A DNA stretch of 64,000 nucleotides from Desulfobulbaceae bacterium (GTDB lineage: Bacteria; Desulfobacterota; Desulfobulbia; Desulfobulbales; Desulfobulbaceae): positions 741 through 64,740 of the forward strand of contig DNUE01000017.1 of assembly GCA_003508005.1 (NCBI GenBank). Reading direction: 5' to 3'. Numbering within the stretch: position 1 is the stretch's first letter; the number at the start of each line of letters is the position of its first letter. A program made the position numbers and the translations under genes. The notes under the pieces were generated by a model. That model worked only from the letters and a program-made list of their open reading frames with translations. It was not told the DNA's origin and searched no databases. Below, in pieces: positions 44,341-52,200 of this stretch.

Positions 44341-44826
44341 CAAATTCATTTCCCGCCTTGCCTTGTATCCTTATCGGCCCTTTCCTTTTCATGTAATGTG
44401 CAATCTATTGAGGGAAATTAACTTCTCTGCTGGAAGTTCATAGTTATTTCTGTTTTTGCACCGTTCGCTATTTTTCATTGAACCCTTTCCCTTCTTTTTG
44501 CCGTCCCACATACCCCATAACCTAAGATCCTGTCTCCCGCGCCTTTCAGTCGATGATTTCATGGTTTGAGTGCATGCTGCATTATCAGCTATTTTCCGAA
44601 TAAGGAATCAAAATTCGTCATTTCGCCTTTGTTTGCTCATTAACAAAATGATTTTATTCGTAATTTAAAAAGCGCCAATTAGTGTCCATAGGGCTTTAAC
44701 TCGGTCTTGTCTCAAAAAATATTTGAGAGGATGCAGGGAGGTGCTTTTTAAAAAATATAATAAAATAAGTTAATTAAGTTATTGAGGATCCTCATTTTGG
44801 ACAGCTTGGGGAAGGATAATCGATAG

Positions 44827-44843
44827 GGCGCATTTTGATCCAT
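44827..44843 (+). promoter_or_regulatory. Upstream motif shared with NrfD cassette 1
   Basis: GGCGCATTTTGATCCAT matches 15 of 17 positions at 38159-38175. It lies about 165 bp before the sigma-54 promoter, a normal distance for an enhancer-binding-protein site. Confidence 0.55.
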
Positions 44844-45005
44844 TTAGTACGAGGCATAAAGACTTATTTTGCGCCATATTGATAAATTATCTATATACAA
44901 TCATTGCCAGAAGAACATAGATATCGTTGTTGTTACATCTTATTTATCAAGGAATGTTGAGGGTTTGATGTTTTCTGTCTTTTTTTTTCCGTTAAAAAAT
45001 CAGTA

Positions 45006-45021
45006 TTGGCACGTGCCTTGC
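45006..45021 (+). promoter_or_regulatory. Sigma-54 promoter of NrfD cassette 2
   Basis: TTGGCACGTGCCTTGC carries GG (45008-45009) and GC (45020-45021) exactly 10 bp apart and matches the TTGGCACG-N4-TTGC consensus nearly perfectly. The first gene starts 57 bp downstream. Confidence 0.8.
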
Positions 45022-45078
45022 CAGATAAAGGGCAAACGAGACACGCTTCCCGAGTCAAGGCGAGTAAGGAGAGAGATC

Positions 45079-45312
45079 ATGCAAACCAAACAACAGGGCA
45101 TCATAAATCAAGCTAAGGTTGATATCGGACTTTCTCCCATGAATCGCGTGCTGGCTCAGCTTTCGAAAATGAGCGAACTCTTCTGGCTCTGCCTCTCTTT
45201 TTGCCTCTTTCTGATCATGGGGCCCTTTTCGATCATCGCCGTGGTGGGCGGGCTGTGGTCGCTGGCTAGTGATGAGAACCGGCAGAAGATGGTTGAGCCG
45301 GCAAGCTGCTAG
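45079..45312 (+). CDS. 77-residue single-span membrane protein of NrfD cassette 2
   Basis: The frame is open from 44869, but AAGGAGAG 6 nt before ATG 45079 and the sigma-54 promoter at 45006 fix the start. The product has an amphipathic N-terminus (MQTKQQGIINQAKVDIGLSP) and one long hydrophobic span (about 35-62, SELFWLCLSFCLFLIMGPFS onward), then a short charged tail. It precedes an NrfD-type gene by 53 bp, as the 38-residue peptide does in cassette 1, though the two small proteins are not obviously homologous. It is probably a membrane-complex accessory subunit. No family is recognised. Confidence 0.75.
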   Translation: MQTKQQGIINQAKVDIGLSPMNRVLAQLSKMSELFWLCLSFCLFLIMGPFSIIAVVGGLWSLASDENRQKMVEPASC

Positions 45313-45365
45313 GCTAACAAATTTAGAAGTTAATGATCTAACGGAATCAATAAGGAGGAAAGAAA

Positions 45366-46550
45366 ATGGCAAACGGATTTTCACTCACAGCTACTGCCGA
45401 GCCTGAAGTAGCAACTTCAGGAACAAAGATCTTGACGGGGCTTTTTGCCCTGATGGCCCTCATCGGCCTGAGCGCAGGGCTTTACGCCTTCTACGAAGGG
45501 CATCATGTCATGTACAACAACACCCGGGAGGTGCCGTGGGGCGTGCTGATATCCTCCTATGCATTTTTCGCGATCACCTCCACCGGTCTGTGTCTGCTGG
45601 CCGCCATCAGCCATATCTTTGGCGGCAACAAGATGGCTCCGCTGGCCAACAGGATGGTCTGGCTATCCCTGATCACCATCATTGCCGGCTTCGCCATCAT
45701 CGGGCTGGAATTGGAAAGTCCCTGGCGGATGGCCATTTATAATGTTATCTCGCCGAACCCCACATCTAACATCTGGTGGATGGGAACCCTGTATGGGATG
45801 GCAGTGGGCATGATGCTCGTGGAATTTTATCTGATCCTGACCAAGCAGTTCAAACTGGCCATTGTTTTGGGCGTAATCGGAGCCCTGGCGGAAGTCGCCG
45901 CGAACACCAACCTGGGTGCGGTATTTTCAACCCTGTCCGGTCGGCCGTTCTGGTACGGTTCCCAGTTGCCCATTTTCTTCCTGGGAAACGCCTTCCTCTG
46001 CGGTGCTGCTGCAGCCATCATGTTCACCCATTATGCCTATCTGATCCGTCGCCGGGCCATGGATAAGGACACCCTGGACGGCGTGCGGAGCGCGGGCAAG
46101 GTCATGACCCTGATGCTGGTGCTCATCTCAGTTGCCACCGCCTGGCGGGTTATCTCCTACTTCGTCGGCGGCGCGGAAGAAGGCCGGATGGCGGCTGAAG
46201 CCCTGGTCAGCGGTCCCCTGGCCACCAACTTCTGGATCTTTGAGATTGCGGTCGGCCTCTTGGTGCCCATGGTCCTGATGGTCTTCACCCGGATGGAAAG
46301 CGTGCCAGCCATGTCCGCAGCTGCCTTGATGACCTTGGTCGGCCTCTTCGCTCGGTCTTACAACACGGTTGTTGCCGGTCAGATCATCCCGGTGTTCCCC
46401 AACACGCTCAATGCCCCCGCAACCCTCAGCTATAGCCCCTCTGTTTCGGAAATGCTCCTGGTGATGGCCGGCATCGGTATCGTCGGCGCGACATTCCTCC
46501 TGGGCGAACGGTTCTTTGGCAAGGCCTATGCCCTGCACAACGAGCACTGA
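45366..46550 (+). CDS. NrfD/PsrC-type membrane subunit, paralog 2
   Basis: The 394-residue protein has about ten membrane helices and is clearly paralogous to the product of 38744-39937. TREVPWGVLISSYAFFAITS, SPWRMAIYNVISPNPTSNIW and LGERFF correspond to identical or near-identical blocks there. The family moves electrons between menaquinone and periplasmic redox partners. AAGGAGGAAAG precedes the ATG. It is under the sigma-54 promoter at 45006 with the 77-residue protein and, beyond a hairpin, a MerR-type gene. The catalytic partner is unknown; the Tat ferredoxin and hexaheme cytochrome at 42.7-44.2 kb are the nearest candidates. Confidence 0.9.
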   Translation: MANGFSLTATAEPEVATSGTKILTGLFALMALIGLSAGLYAFYEGHHVMYNNTREVPWGVLISSYAFFAITSTGLCLLAAISHIFGGNKMAPLANRMVWLSLITIIAGFAIIGLELESPWRMAIYNVISPNPTSNIWWMGTLYGMAVGMMLVEFYLILTKQFKLAIVLGVIGALAEVAANTNLGAVFSTLSGRPFWYGSQLPIFFLGNAFLCGAAAAIMFTHYAYLIRRRAMDKDTLDGVRSAGKVMTLMLVLISVATAWRVISYFVGGAEEGRMAAEALVSGPLATNFWIFEIAVGLLVPMVLMVFTRMESVPAMSAAALMTLVGLFARSYNTVVAGQIIPVFPNTLNAPATLSYSPSVSEMLLVMAGIGIVGATFLLGERFFGKAYALHNEH

Positions 46551-46576
46551 GAGGCAGGAGGCCAGCGATGAATAGC

Positions 46577-46601
46577 GCGGGAGGAGCTTCGTTCCTCCCG
46601 C
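46577..46601 (+). terminator. Hairpin between nrfD paralog 2 and its MerR gene
   Basis: A perfect 9-bp stem GCGGGAGGA/TCCTCCCGC with a 7-nt loop and no T-run is positioned like the hairpin at 39948-39972. It suggests the regulator is deliberately expressed at a lower level than the membrane subunit. Confidence 0.55.
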
Positions 46602-46627
46602 AACCTGAGACGAAAGAGGTACGAGAG

Positions 46628-46996
46628 ATGGTTAACGAAAAAAAAGCAATCTTCACCATCGGTGTGGCTGCCCAGATGCTCGAAGTCCATCCACGGACCC
46701 TTCGGATCTACGAGCAGGAAGAGTTGATCCGCCCCATGCGCAAGGGAAAATGGCGCTACTATACCCTTAACGATGTGAAATGGGTGGAATGCCTGCGGAA
46801 AATGATCCATGAACAAGGAATCTCCATCGCGGCGATCAAGAAGCTTCTGCAGTATACGCCATGCTGGAACATTGCTGACTGTCCGTTCGAAAAGCGCAAG
46901 GAGTGCACGGCCTTCATGGCCAACGGACTGGTACCGCGCCGGTTGGATGAGGTCATCCCCCAGCGAATCAGGAGGATGGACCTGAACGTCGCCTGA
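46628..46996 (+). CDS. MerR-type regulator with four conserved cysteines, paralog 2
   Basis: The 122-residue protein has the MerR-type DNA-binding segment VAAQMLEVHPRTLRIYEQEE and Cys55, Cys79, Cys85 and Cys93 (YTPCWNIADCPFEKRKEC). The spacing C-x23-C-x5-C-x7-C is identical to the paralog at 39998, while much of the rest has diverged, which argues for ligand function such as an iron-sulfur cluster or metal. The ATG at 46628 is taken because the upstream extension encodes the intergenic hairpin. It ends NrfD cassette 2 and is followed by a strong terminator. Confidence 0.82.
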   Translation: MVNEKKAIFTIGVAAQMLEVHPRTLRIYEQEELIRPMRKGKWRYYTLNDVKWVECLRKMIHEQGISIAAIKKLLQYTPCWNIADCPFEKRKECTAFMANGLVPRRLDEVIPQRIRRMDLNVA

Positions 46997-47024
46997 GAGA
47001 ATATCGTTTACAAGGTGAGCTTAC

Positions 47025-47069
47025 GGAGAGAGCCGGCCCCATCGGGTGCCGGCCCTCTCCGTTTTTTTT
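47025..47069 (+). terminator. Intrinsic terminator of NrfD cassette 2
   Basis: A 13-bp stem with one mismatch (47025-47037 with 47048-47060) is followed by eight T residues (47062-47069). Confidence 0.9.
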
Positions 47070-47107
47070 GAATTCCAACCAATGTATTAACGCTTTTAAT
47101 GCAATTG

Positions 47108-47614
47108 TTATGTGCCCTTTTTCTTTTTATATATATCATACTCTGAGTATAGCTTATCTACGCATTCAGGACATATACTGTGGCTAAAATCAACTTCAGA
47201 GCGTTCTTTAATGTATGATTCAATCTGGTTCCAATACCCTTTATCATCTCTAATCTTCTTGCATGATGCACATATTGGTAACAATCCAGTTAGGGTTTTG
47301 ACCTCCGACAGAGTAGTCTCCAACTGTTCAATAGTATTTTCGAGTTCTTTCTTTAGACGTTCGCTTTCAATGTTTATTGAAGTCAATCTGCTGTTTAACA
47401 TATTTTGTTTGCGTAAAATGTAAAATGATGCAGCAGTTGCACAGACGGTACTAAAAATAATAGTAACAATGTGTGATTGCCAAACAGTGATATCCGGATA
47501 AACAACCTGCTTAAGTGCCTCATACATTGTCATACCAATTAACATGAGGAACGCAATCAAAAGTAATTGACGTATTATCTTCTTTTTGTCCGAGTTATTT
47601 TGCCTGGATGCCAT
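47108..47614 (-). CDS. Two-span membrane protein with coiled coil and CASCKK-type zinc-ribbon tail
   Basis: The 168-residue protein has two hydrophobic spans (about 16-34 and 46-67), a coiled coil (about 72-106, LTSINIESERLKKELENTIE) and a C-terminal motif LPICASCKKIRDDKGYW followed by FSHSICPECVDKLY. I know this tail from the ends of many deltaproteobacterial PAS, response-regulator and kinase proteins; its four Cys and nearby His suggest zinc binding. No kinase or receiver domain is present here, so this is a minimal membrane version, perhaps a dimerising sensor or adaptor. AT content is higher than in neighbouring genes. Confidence 0.7.
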   Translation of the reverse strand: MASRQNNSDKKKIIRQLLLIAFLMLIGMTMYEALKQVVYPDITVWQSHIVTIIFSTVCATAASFYILRKQNMLNSRLTSINIESERLKKELENTIEQLETTLSEVKTLTGLLPICASCKKIRDDKGYWNQIESYIKERSEVDFSHSICPECVDKLYSEYDIYKKKKGT

Positions 47615-48061
47615 ATCCGTTCTTCCTATTATTCAGCCGAACATATCCGGAGTGTAATTGTGTGCACATAACAGCATCCTTGATTGAACCAGGATTTGCC
47701 ATGGACCTGCCCCGAGAGTAATCGCGGAGGCCAAGCTCTTTGACAAGATTGCTGATATTGAACCAGCGGAAGAGGAGGAGGGTGATTGCCATGGTACGGC
47801 AAGTCCAGTTGTCCTGGAGCTTTTTCGCAAACCGAGCCTGAAGAGTTCGAGCGGCCCGGCACCGAAGAGGGGCTACTTTCCGCCCCCCCCCCGAACTAGC
47901 GCAGGGGGCAGCGAACAGAAGCCGGATGAACTCTGGCTATCCCCCGGCCTTCTTGAAAAAGGCGGAAAAGCGGATAAGAGAAAAACGGGTGATGGGACAT
48001 TGCCTTAGCGGCTCAACCCCTTATCCTTCTTCGGCAAACTTTAGCCAGCGGGTCAGGGTGG
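47615..48061. other. Intergenic 0.45-kb stretch, possibly decayed coding sequence
   Basis: No intact gene is seen. A minus-strand frame (47595-47830 region) continues upstream without a start codon and resembles a remnant, but I cannot assign a family. A run of ten C residues lies at 47883-47892. Confidence 0.4.
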
Positions 48062-49138
48062 TCAGGAGCCCTGGCCGGCGGTTTTGTCGCCGGTTGAGTT
48101 GATGATGATCATGAACATGTTGTCCTCCTTGAAGAAGATCTGCTGCAGATCATAATTCAGGTTAGGCACCAGTTCCAGGACCACTCTGACGTTATCGGGA
48201 TTGCTGTACTTGCCCACCTTGATGGATTTGATAAAGCGGCCCTTGGCGGCGACAAGGTCCTTCAACTCAGGACCGGCGGCAGTGTCTTTGAAGAAGCAGA
48301 CAACCCGCGGGGTATCCTCCTCGATGCCAAAGACCACTGGCGGGTTGAAGGTGTTGAGCTTGAAACTGATGGTCTCGCCTTGATTGGCATCCTTGTCAAA
48401 TTCGATGGAATAGAGTACTGGAGCCATATCGCTCTCTTTTGCGGCTGGTTGGGGGCCGATTTCGGACAGCGGCTGGATGACGGTTCCTTCTTCCTTGGGC
48501 AGTTCGGCTCCTGCATCCGGCTTGGCAATGGCAGCCACGGCCGGAACGGCGGTCTTGTCCTTGGGGGCTGGCGTAGTTGCCGTGGCGGGAGAGGGCTCAG
48601 GCGCGGGCGCAATCTCCTTTTTCGCTCCGGATTCCTTGGTCTCGTCGCGTGGCGCGGGCGCTGGTTTGCCGGTGTCAGTGTTTTTTTCCGCAACCGGGGC
48701 GACCGCAGCCATGGCCGGTTTGTCGCCCAGGGCAAAGATGCTGATAACCAGCGTATTGCTCTCGGCGTTGAAATCCTGCTTGAAATCAATGGGCTGCTCT
48801 GTTGCCACGTCCAGCACCACCCGGGTTTTTGCCTTATCCCCGCGGTGTTCGGCGGCCCTGATCCCCTTGATGAACTTGCCCGCTGCGGGCACGGTTGTCT
48901 TTAACCCTTTGGCCAGGGCCGTGTCCGGAAAATCAAACACAGCCCGCGGCGGATTCTTCAGGGCAAAGGACTTGGGCAGGGTGGCGCTGTTCAGCTTGAA
49001 GGTGACCCGGTCTACATTGCTGCCGGTCGCGTCAAATTCGATCTTTTCAATGAGCGGACTGGCGGCTGCAGAAGACAGGAAGGCGGTGCACAGGAAGACC
49101 GCAAGCAGGCTGCAGAACACAAAATAATGTCTAATCAT
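48062..49138 (-). CDS. Exported protein with two AMIN-type domains
   Basis: The 358-residue protein has a signal peptide (MIRHYFVFCSLLAVFLCTAF, cleavage near SAAA-S). An AMIN-like domain (about 28-145: IEKIEFDATGSNVDRVTFKL, PPRAVFDFPDT, KTRVVLDV) precedes a Pro/Ala-rich linker of about 85 residues. A second AMIN-like domain (about 235-345: LYSIEFDKDANQGETISFKL, VRVVLEL) follows. AMIN domains target proteins to peptidoglycan or secretin machinery, as in AmiC and PilQ. No amidase or secretin domain is attached, so a cell-wall or pilus-assembly adaptor is plausible. The frame is open to 49249, but the signal peptide fixes the start at 49138. Confidence 0.75.
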   Translation of the reverse strand: MIRHYFVFCSLLAVFLCTAFLSSAAASPLIEKIEFDATGSNVDRVTFKLNSATLPKSFALKNPPRAVFDFPDTALAKGLKTTVPAAGKFIKGIRAAEHRGDKAKTRVVLDVATEQPIDFKQDFNAESNTLVISIFALGDKPAMAAVAPVAEKNTDTGKPAPAPRDETKESGAKKEIAPAPEPSPATATTPAPKDKTAVPAVAAIAKPDAGAELPKEEGTVIQPLSEIGPQPAAKESDMAPVLYSIEFDKDANQGETISFKLNTFNPPVVFGIEEDTPRVVCFFKDTAAGPELKDLVAAKGRFIKSIKVGKYSNPDNVRVVLELVPNLNYDLQQIFFKEDNMFMIIINSTGDKTAGQGS

Positions 49139-49191
49139 CTGATTTCTCGTGGTTTTCAGGGAAGGTAGTTTGTCTTGACCTAAGTCTATAA

Positions 49192-49270
49192 ATTGCCAGA
49201 ATCGCAAAAAGTGCGATTCCGCCGCCGGCAAGTTACGTAATTGTTGCAAGCACAGCGGCGGATGGTCAGG
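49192..49270 (-). repeat. 80-bp dispersed hairpin element, copy D (diverged, 79 bp)
   Basis: On the minus strand it reads CCTGACCATCCGCCGCTGTG and ends with an AATCGCA/TGCGATT hairpin around CTTTT. It lies in the divergent region between the AMIN-protein and radical SAM genes. Confidence 0.75.
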
Positions 49271-49382
49271 GGTGTCACTTATTGCGACCTTGTCATAAAT
49301 TAACTTATATTATTTTGAATCCATTTGAAATGTCAACTTTTTTTCAGTAAAAGGGCCGAAGCGAAAGAACCAGGCATCCATT

Positions 49383-51917
49383 ATGCATCATGATATTGAT
49401 CTGAATCAAATCCTGCCGTTTGTCAGGAAACCGGCCCGGTATGTAGGCGGAGAACACAATTCTGCCGGAAAAAACTGGGACCGGGCCGAGGTCCGTTTTG
49501 CCCTTGTCTTTCCTGACCTGTACGAGATCGGCATGGCCCATCAGGGCCTGCAGATTCTCCACCATATACTCAACAGCAAAGAGCATCTGCTGGCCGAGCG
49601 CTGCTACGTGCCTGACCTGGACATGGAGCAGCAGTTGCGGCGGCACCGGCAGCCCCTTTTTTCGCTTGAGTCCCGCCGGCCGTTGGCTGAATTTGACGTC
49701 CTCGGCATTACCCTGCCCTATGAACTCTGCTACACCAATATTCTGACCGTGCTGGACCTGGCCGCCATACCTTTCCGGGCAGGGCAGAGGGACCGGGAGC
49801 CGCTGGTCATCGGCGGCGGCTCCTGCGCCATGAACCCGGAACCGGTGGCCGATTTTTTCGACGCCATCGTGCTGGGGGACGGCGAAGAGGCCATTCTGGA
49901 GATAGCGGCGGTTGTCTGCGCGGCAAAGAAGGCTTGCTTGCCACGGCCGGAGCTTCTTGCCCGGCTGGCGGCGCTGGACGGGGTGTATGTGCCGTCATTT
50001 TTTGTACCGCAGTACACCGATGGGGAATTTACCGGCATGCAGGCCCTTGATCCTGGCCGGCCATCGGTCCGGCGCCGGGTGCTCCGGGAATTGCCTGCGG
50101 CTGAATCCCTGGGCAAGCCGTTGGTCCCGGTAGTCAGGCCCGTGCATGACCGGCTGGGGGTGGAAATCGCTAGGGGGTGCACCCGCGGCTGCCGTTTCTG
50201 CCAGGCCGGGATGATCTATCGGCCGGTTCGTGAGCGGTCGATTGCGGAGGTCATGGCCGTGGCCGAGCAGGGGACCCTTGCCAGCGGTTTCGAGGAAATG
50301 GCCCTGTTGTCGCTTTCCACCGGGGATTATTCCTGCCTGTCCGAGTTGATGACCGCCCTGATGAACCGGTTCGCCCATTCCCATGTCTCCGTGTCCATGC
50401 CCTCCATGCGGGTGGGCACCCTGACTCCGGGGATCATGGACCAGATCCGGCGGGTGCGCAAGACCGGTTTTACCGTTGCTCCGGAGGCAGGCACGGACCG
50501 GTTGCGGCAGGTGATCAACAAGGGCATCAGCGAGGCGGACCTGCTCTCGACCTGCCGCAACGCCTTCAGCATGGGCTGGAAATTGATCAAGTTTTATTTC
50601 ATGATCGGCCTGCCCACCGAAACCTGGGAGGATGTGGAGGCGATTATTGATCTTGCCGCTAAGGCGAGGCGTGAGGCAGGTCCGGCCGCCGGCAGGGTTC
50701 AGATCAACGTCAGCGTCGGCACTTTTGTCCCGAAACCCCATACCCCGTTTCAGTGGGAGCGCCAGTTGAGCCTGGCAGAAGCCCGTGAGCGGATAGGTCG
50801 TCTCAAGGAAATGCTGCCGCGCCGTGGTTTTAACCTCAAATGGCAGGACCCCGAGCAGAGCGTGATGGAAGGGGTGTTCTCCCGCGGTGATCGTCGTCTG
50901 GCAAACCTGATCGAGTCCGCCTGGATGGCGGGTGTCCGCCTGGATGGCTGGTCGGAGCACTTCCGGCTGGAGGCCTGGCGGGACGCGGCCAGAGCCTGCG
51001 ATGTCGATATCGACGCCATGCTGCATCCCAGGGATCCGAGCAAACCTCTGCCCTGGGACCATCTGGCCAGCGGCGTGGACCGCGAATTTCTGATAAAGGA
51101 GCGTGCCAGGGCCCTGATCCGGGAGTATACCCCGGACTGCCGCACCAGCGGCTGCCAGCAGTGCGGTCTCTGCGACTTTAAAACCATCAGACCGGTGCTC
51201 CATTGCAGCGGCCAACCTGCTGCGGCAGAAGTTCGGGAGATACCGGAAAACGAAGCCGCTGAGGTGGGGGGGCCGCCTGTAGTCTACCGGGTGCACTACA
51301 CCCGTCTGGACGACAGCAGGTTTTACAGTCATCTTGAGACATTGCAGCTCATTTTCCGGGCCCTGCGCCGCGCCCGGGTTTCGGTTCTTCATTCTCGTGG
51401 TTATCATCCGACCCCCAGGGTTTCTTTCAGCGCTGCACTTCCTGTGGGCATGGAGAGCGAGACGGAGTATTTCGACATGAAGGTGGCTCTGCCGCTGAAT
51501 GATACCGAGAAATTGGCTGTTGACCTTGGCAGAGAGCTTGCGCCGGGGATGCGGGTCACCGGTGTAGAAATTGCTCCCGCCCGTGAGCCGGAAGCATACC
51601 TAACATCCTTTAAGGTGACGGCTGACACCCAGCTTCAGGACGATGTGGCAACCCGTATTGCGGATTTTCTTGCCCGGGACACTTTCATGATCGAACAGAT
51701 CCGTAAAAATAAACGGCGATCGCTTGATATCCGGCCCTTGGTCAAATCTTTGCATTTTGAGAAGCGAACTATTTGCTTTGAGCTTGTCGCTTATCAGGCC
51801 CGCCCAGGGGTCAGCCCAAGAGAAATCCTGCAGGAAGTCATCGGCCTGTCTGAAAGGGAGACGCTGTTGGCCAGGATGAAAAAAACAAAGAGCATTGCAT
51901 TTGGCGCAAATACTTGA
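49383..51917 (+). CDS. Radical SAM protein fused to DUF2344 (TIGR03960/TIGR03936 type)
   Basis: The 844-residue protein joins a B12-binding-like N-terminal region (about 1-250) to a radical SAM core with the cluster motif CTRGCRFCQAG near residue 265. A C-terminal DUF2344 domain (about 635-844: YRVHYTRLDDSRFYSHLETL, GYHPTPRVSFSAALPVGMES) follows. In many bacteria these are two adjacent genes; in others, as here, they are fused. The true reaction is not established to my knowledge, and the DUF2344 partner is often next to rne/rng-type or ribosome genes. A zinc-like CRTSGCQQCGLCDF motif precedes DUF2344. The ATG has a weak ribosome binding site. Confidence 0.92.
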   Translation: MHHDIDLNQILPFVRKPARYVGGEHNSAGKNWDRAEVRFALVFPDLYEIGMAHQGLQILHHILNSKEHLLAERCYVPDLDMEQQLRRHRQPLFSLESRRPLAEFDVLGITLPYELCYTNILTVLDLAAIPFRAGQRDREPLVIGGGSCAMNPEPVADFFDAIVLGDGEEAILEIAAVVCAAKKACLPRPELLARLAALDGVYVPSFFVPQYTDGEFTGMQALDPGRPSVRRRVLRELPAAESLGKPLVPVVRPVHDRLGVEIARGCTRGCRFCQAGMIYRPVRERSIAEVMAVAEQGTLASGFEEMALLSLSTGDYSCLSELMTALMNRFAHSHVSVSMPSMRVGTLTPGIMDQIRRVRKTGFTVAPEAGTDRLRQVINKGISEADLLSTCRNAFSMGWKLIKFYFMIGLPTETWEDVEAIIDLAAKARREAGPAAGRVQINVSVGTFVPKPHTPFQWERQLSLAEARERIGRLKEMLPRRGFNLKWQDPEQSVMEGVFSRGDRRLANLIESAWMAGVRLDGWSEHFRLEAWRDAARACDVDIDAMLHPRDPSKPLPWDHLASGVDREFLIKERARALIREYTPDCRTSGCQQCGLCDFKTIRPVLHCSGQPAAAEVREIPENEAAEVGGPPVVYRVHYTRLDDSRFYSHLETLQLIFRALRRARVSVLHSRGYHPTPRVSFSAALPVGMESETEYFDMKVALPLNDTEKLAVDLGRELAPGMRVTGVEIAPAREPEAYLTSFKVTADTQLQDDVATRIADFLARDTFMIEQIRKNKRRSLDIRPLVKSLHFEKRTICFELVAYQARPGVSPREILQEVIGLSERETLLARMKKTKSIAFGANT

Positions 51918-52200
51918 GAAGCCCTCACGGGATATGGTATAGATATGAATTTTATTTATTTTTAAATTATTATTTGGTTCTTTGGATAGGGTCAGGGAAA
52001 TCAGGCCCTGCTTTACGAAAGAAGCCGGCGTGCTTGAGGCGGCAATGACAAGGGGATTTTTATAGTCCGCTTCTTCATGCGGGCTGCCAAAGTCAGATCT
52101 TCAGGATTCCAGGATTATTAAGTTAAACCGAACTGAGGGTTGTTCGGGATGAATAAGGGCTGCTGTATTTCAAATTTTTTCCCTTTATGAAGGAGCGAGT

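Larger units (their letters stand above)
44215..45078. other. AT-rich 0.86-kb region upstream of NrfD cassette 2
   Basis: No gene is recognised. Contents are a 13-bp hairpin (44304-44340), the GGCGCATTTTGATCCAT motif shared with cassette 1 (44827-44843), and a sigma-54 promoter (45006-45021). Confidence 0.7.

Noticed and set aside
49995..51407. 470-codon antisense frame opposite the radical SAM gene
   Set aside because: Shadow frame; the CTRGCRFCQAG motif on the plus strand decides.
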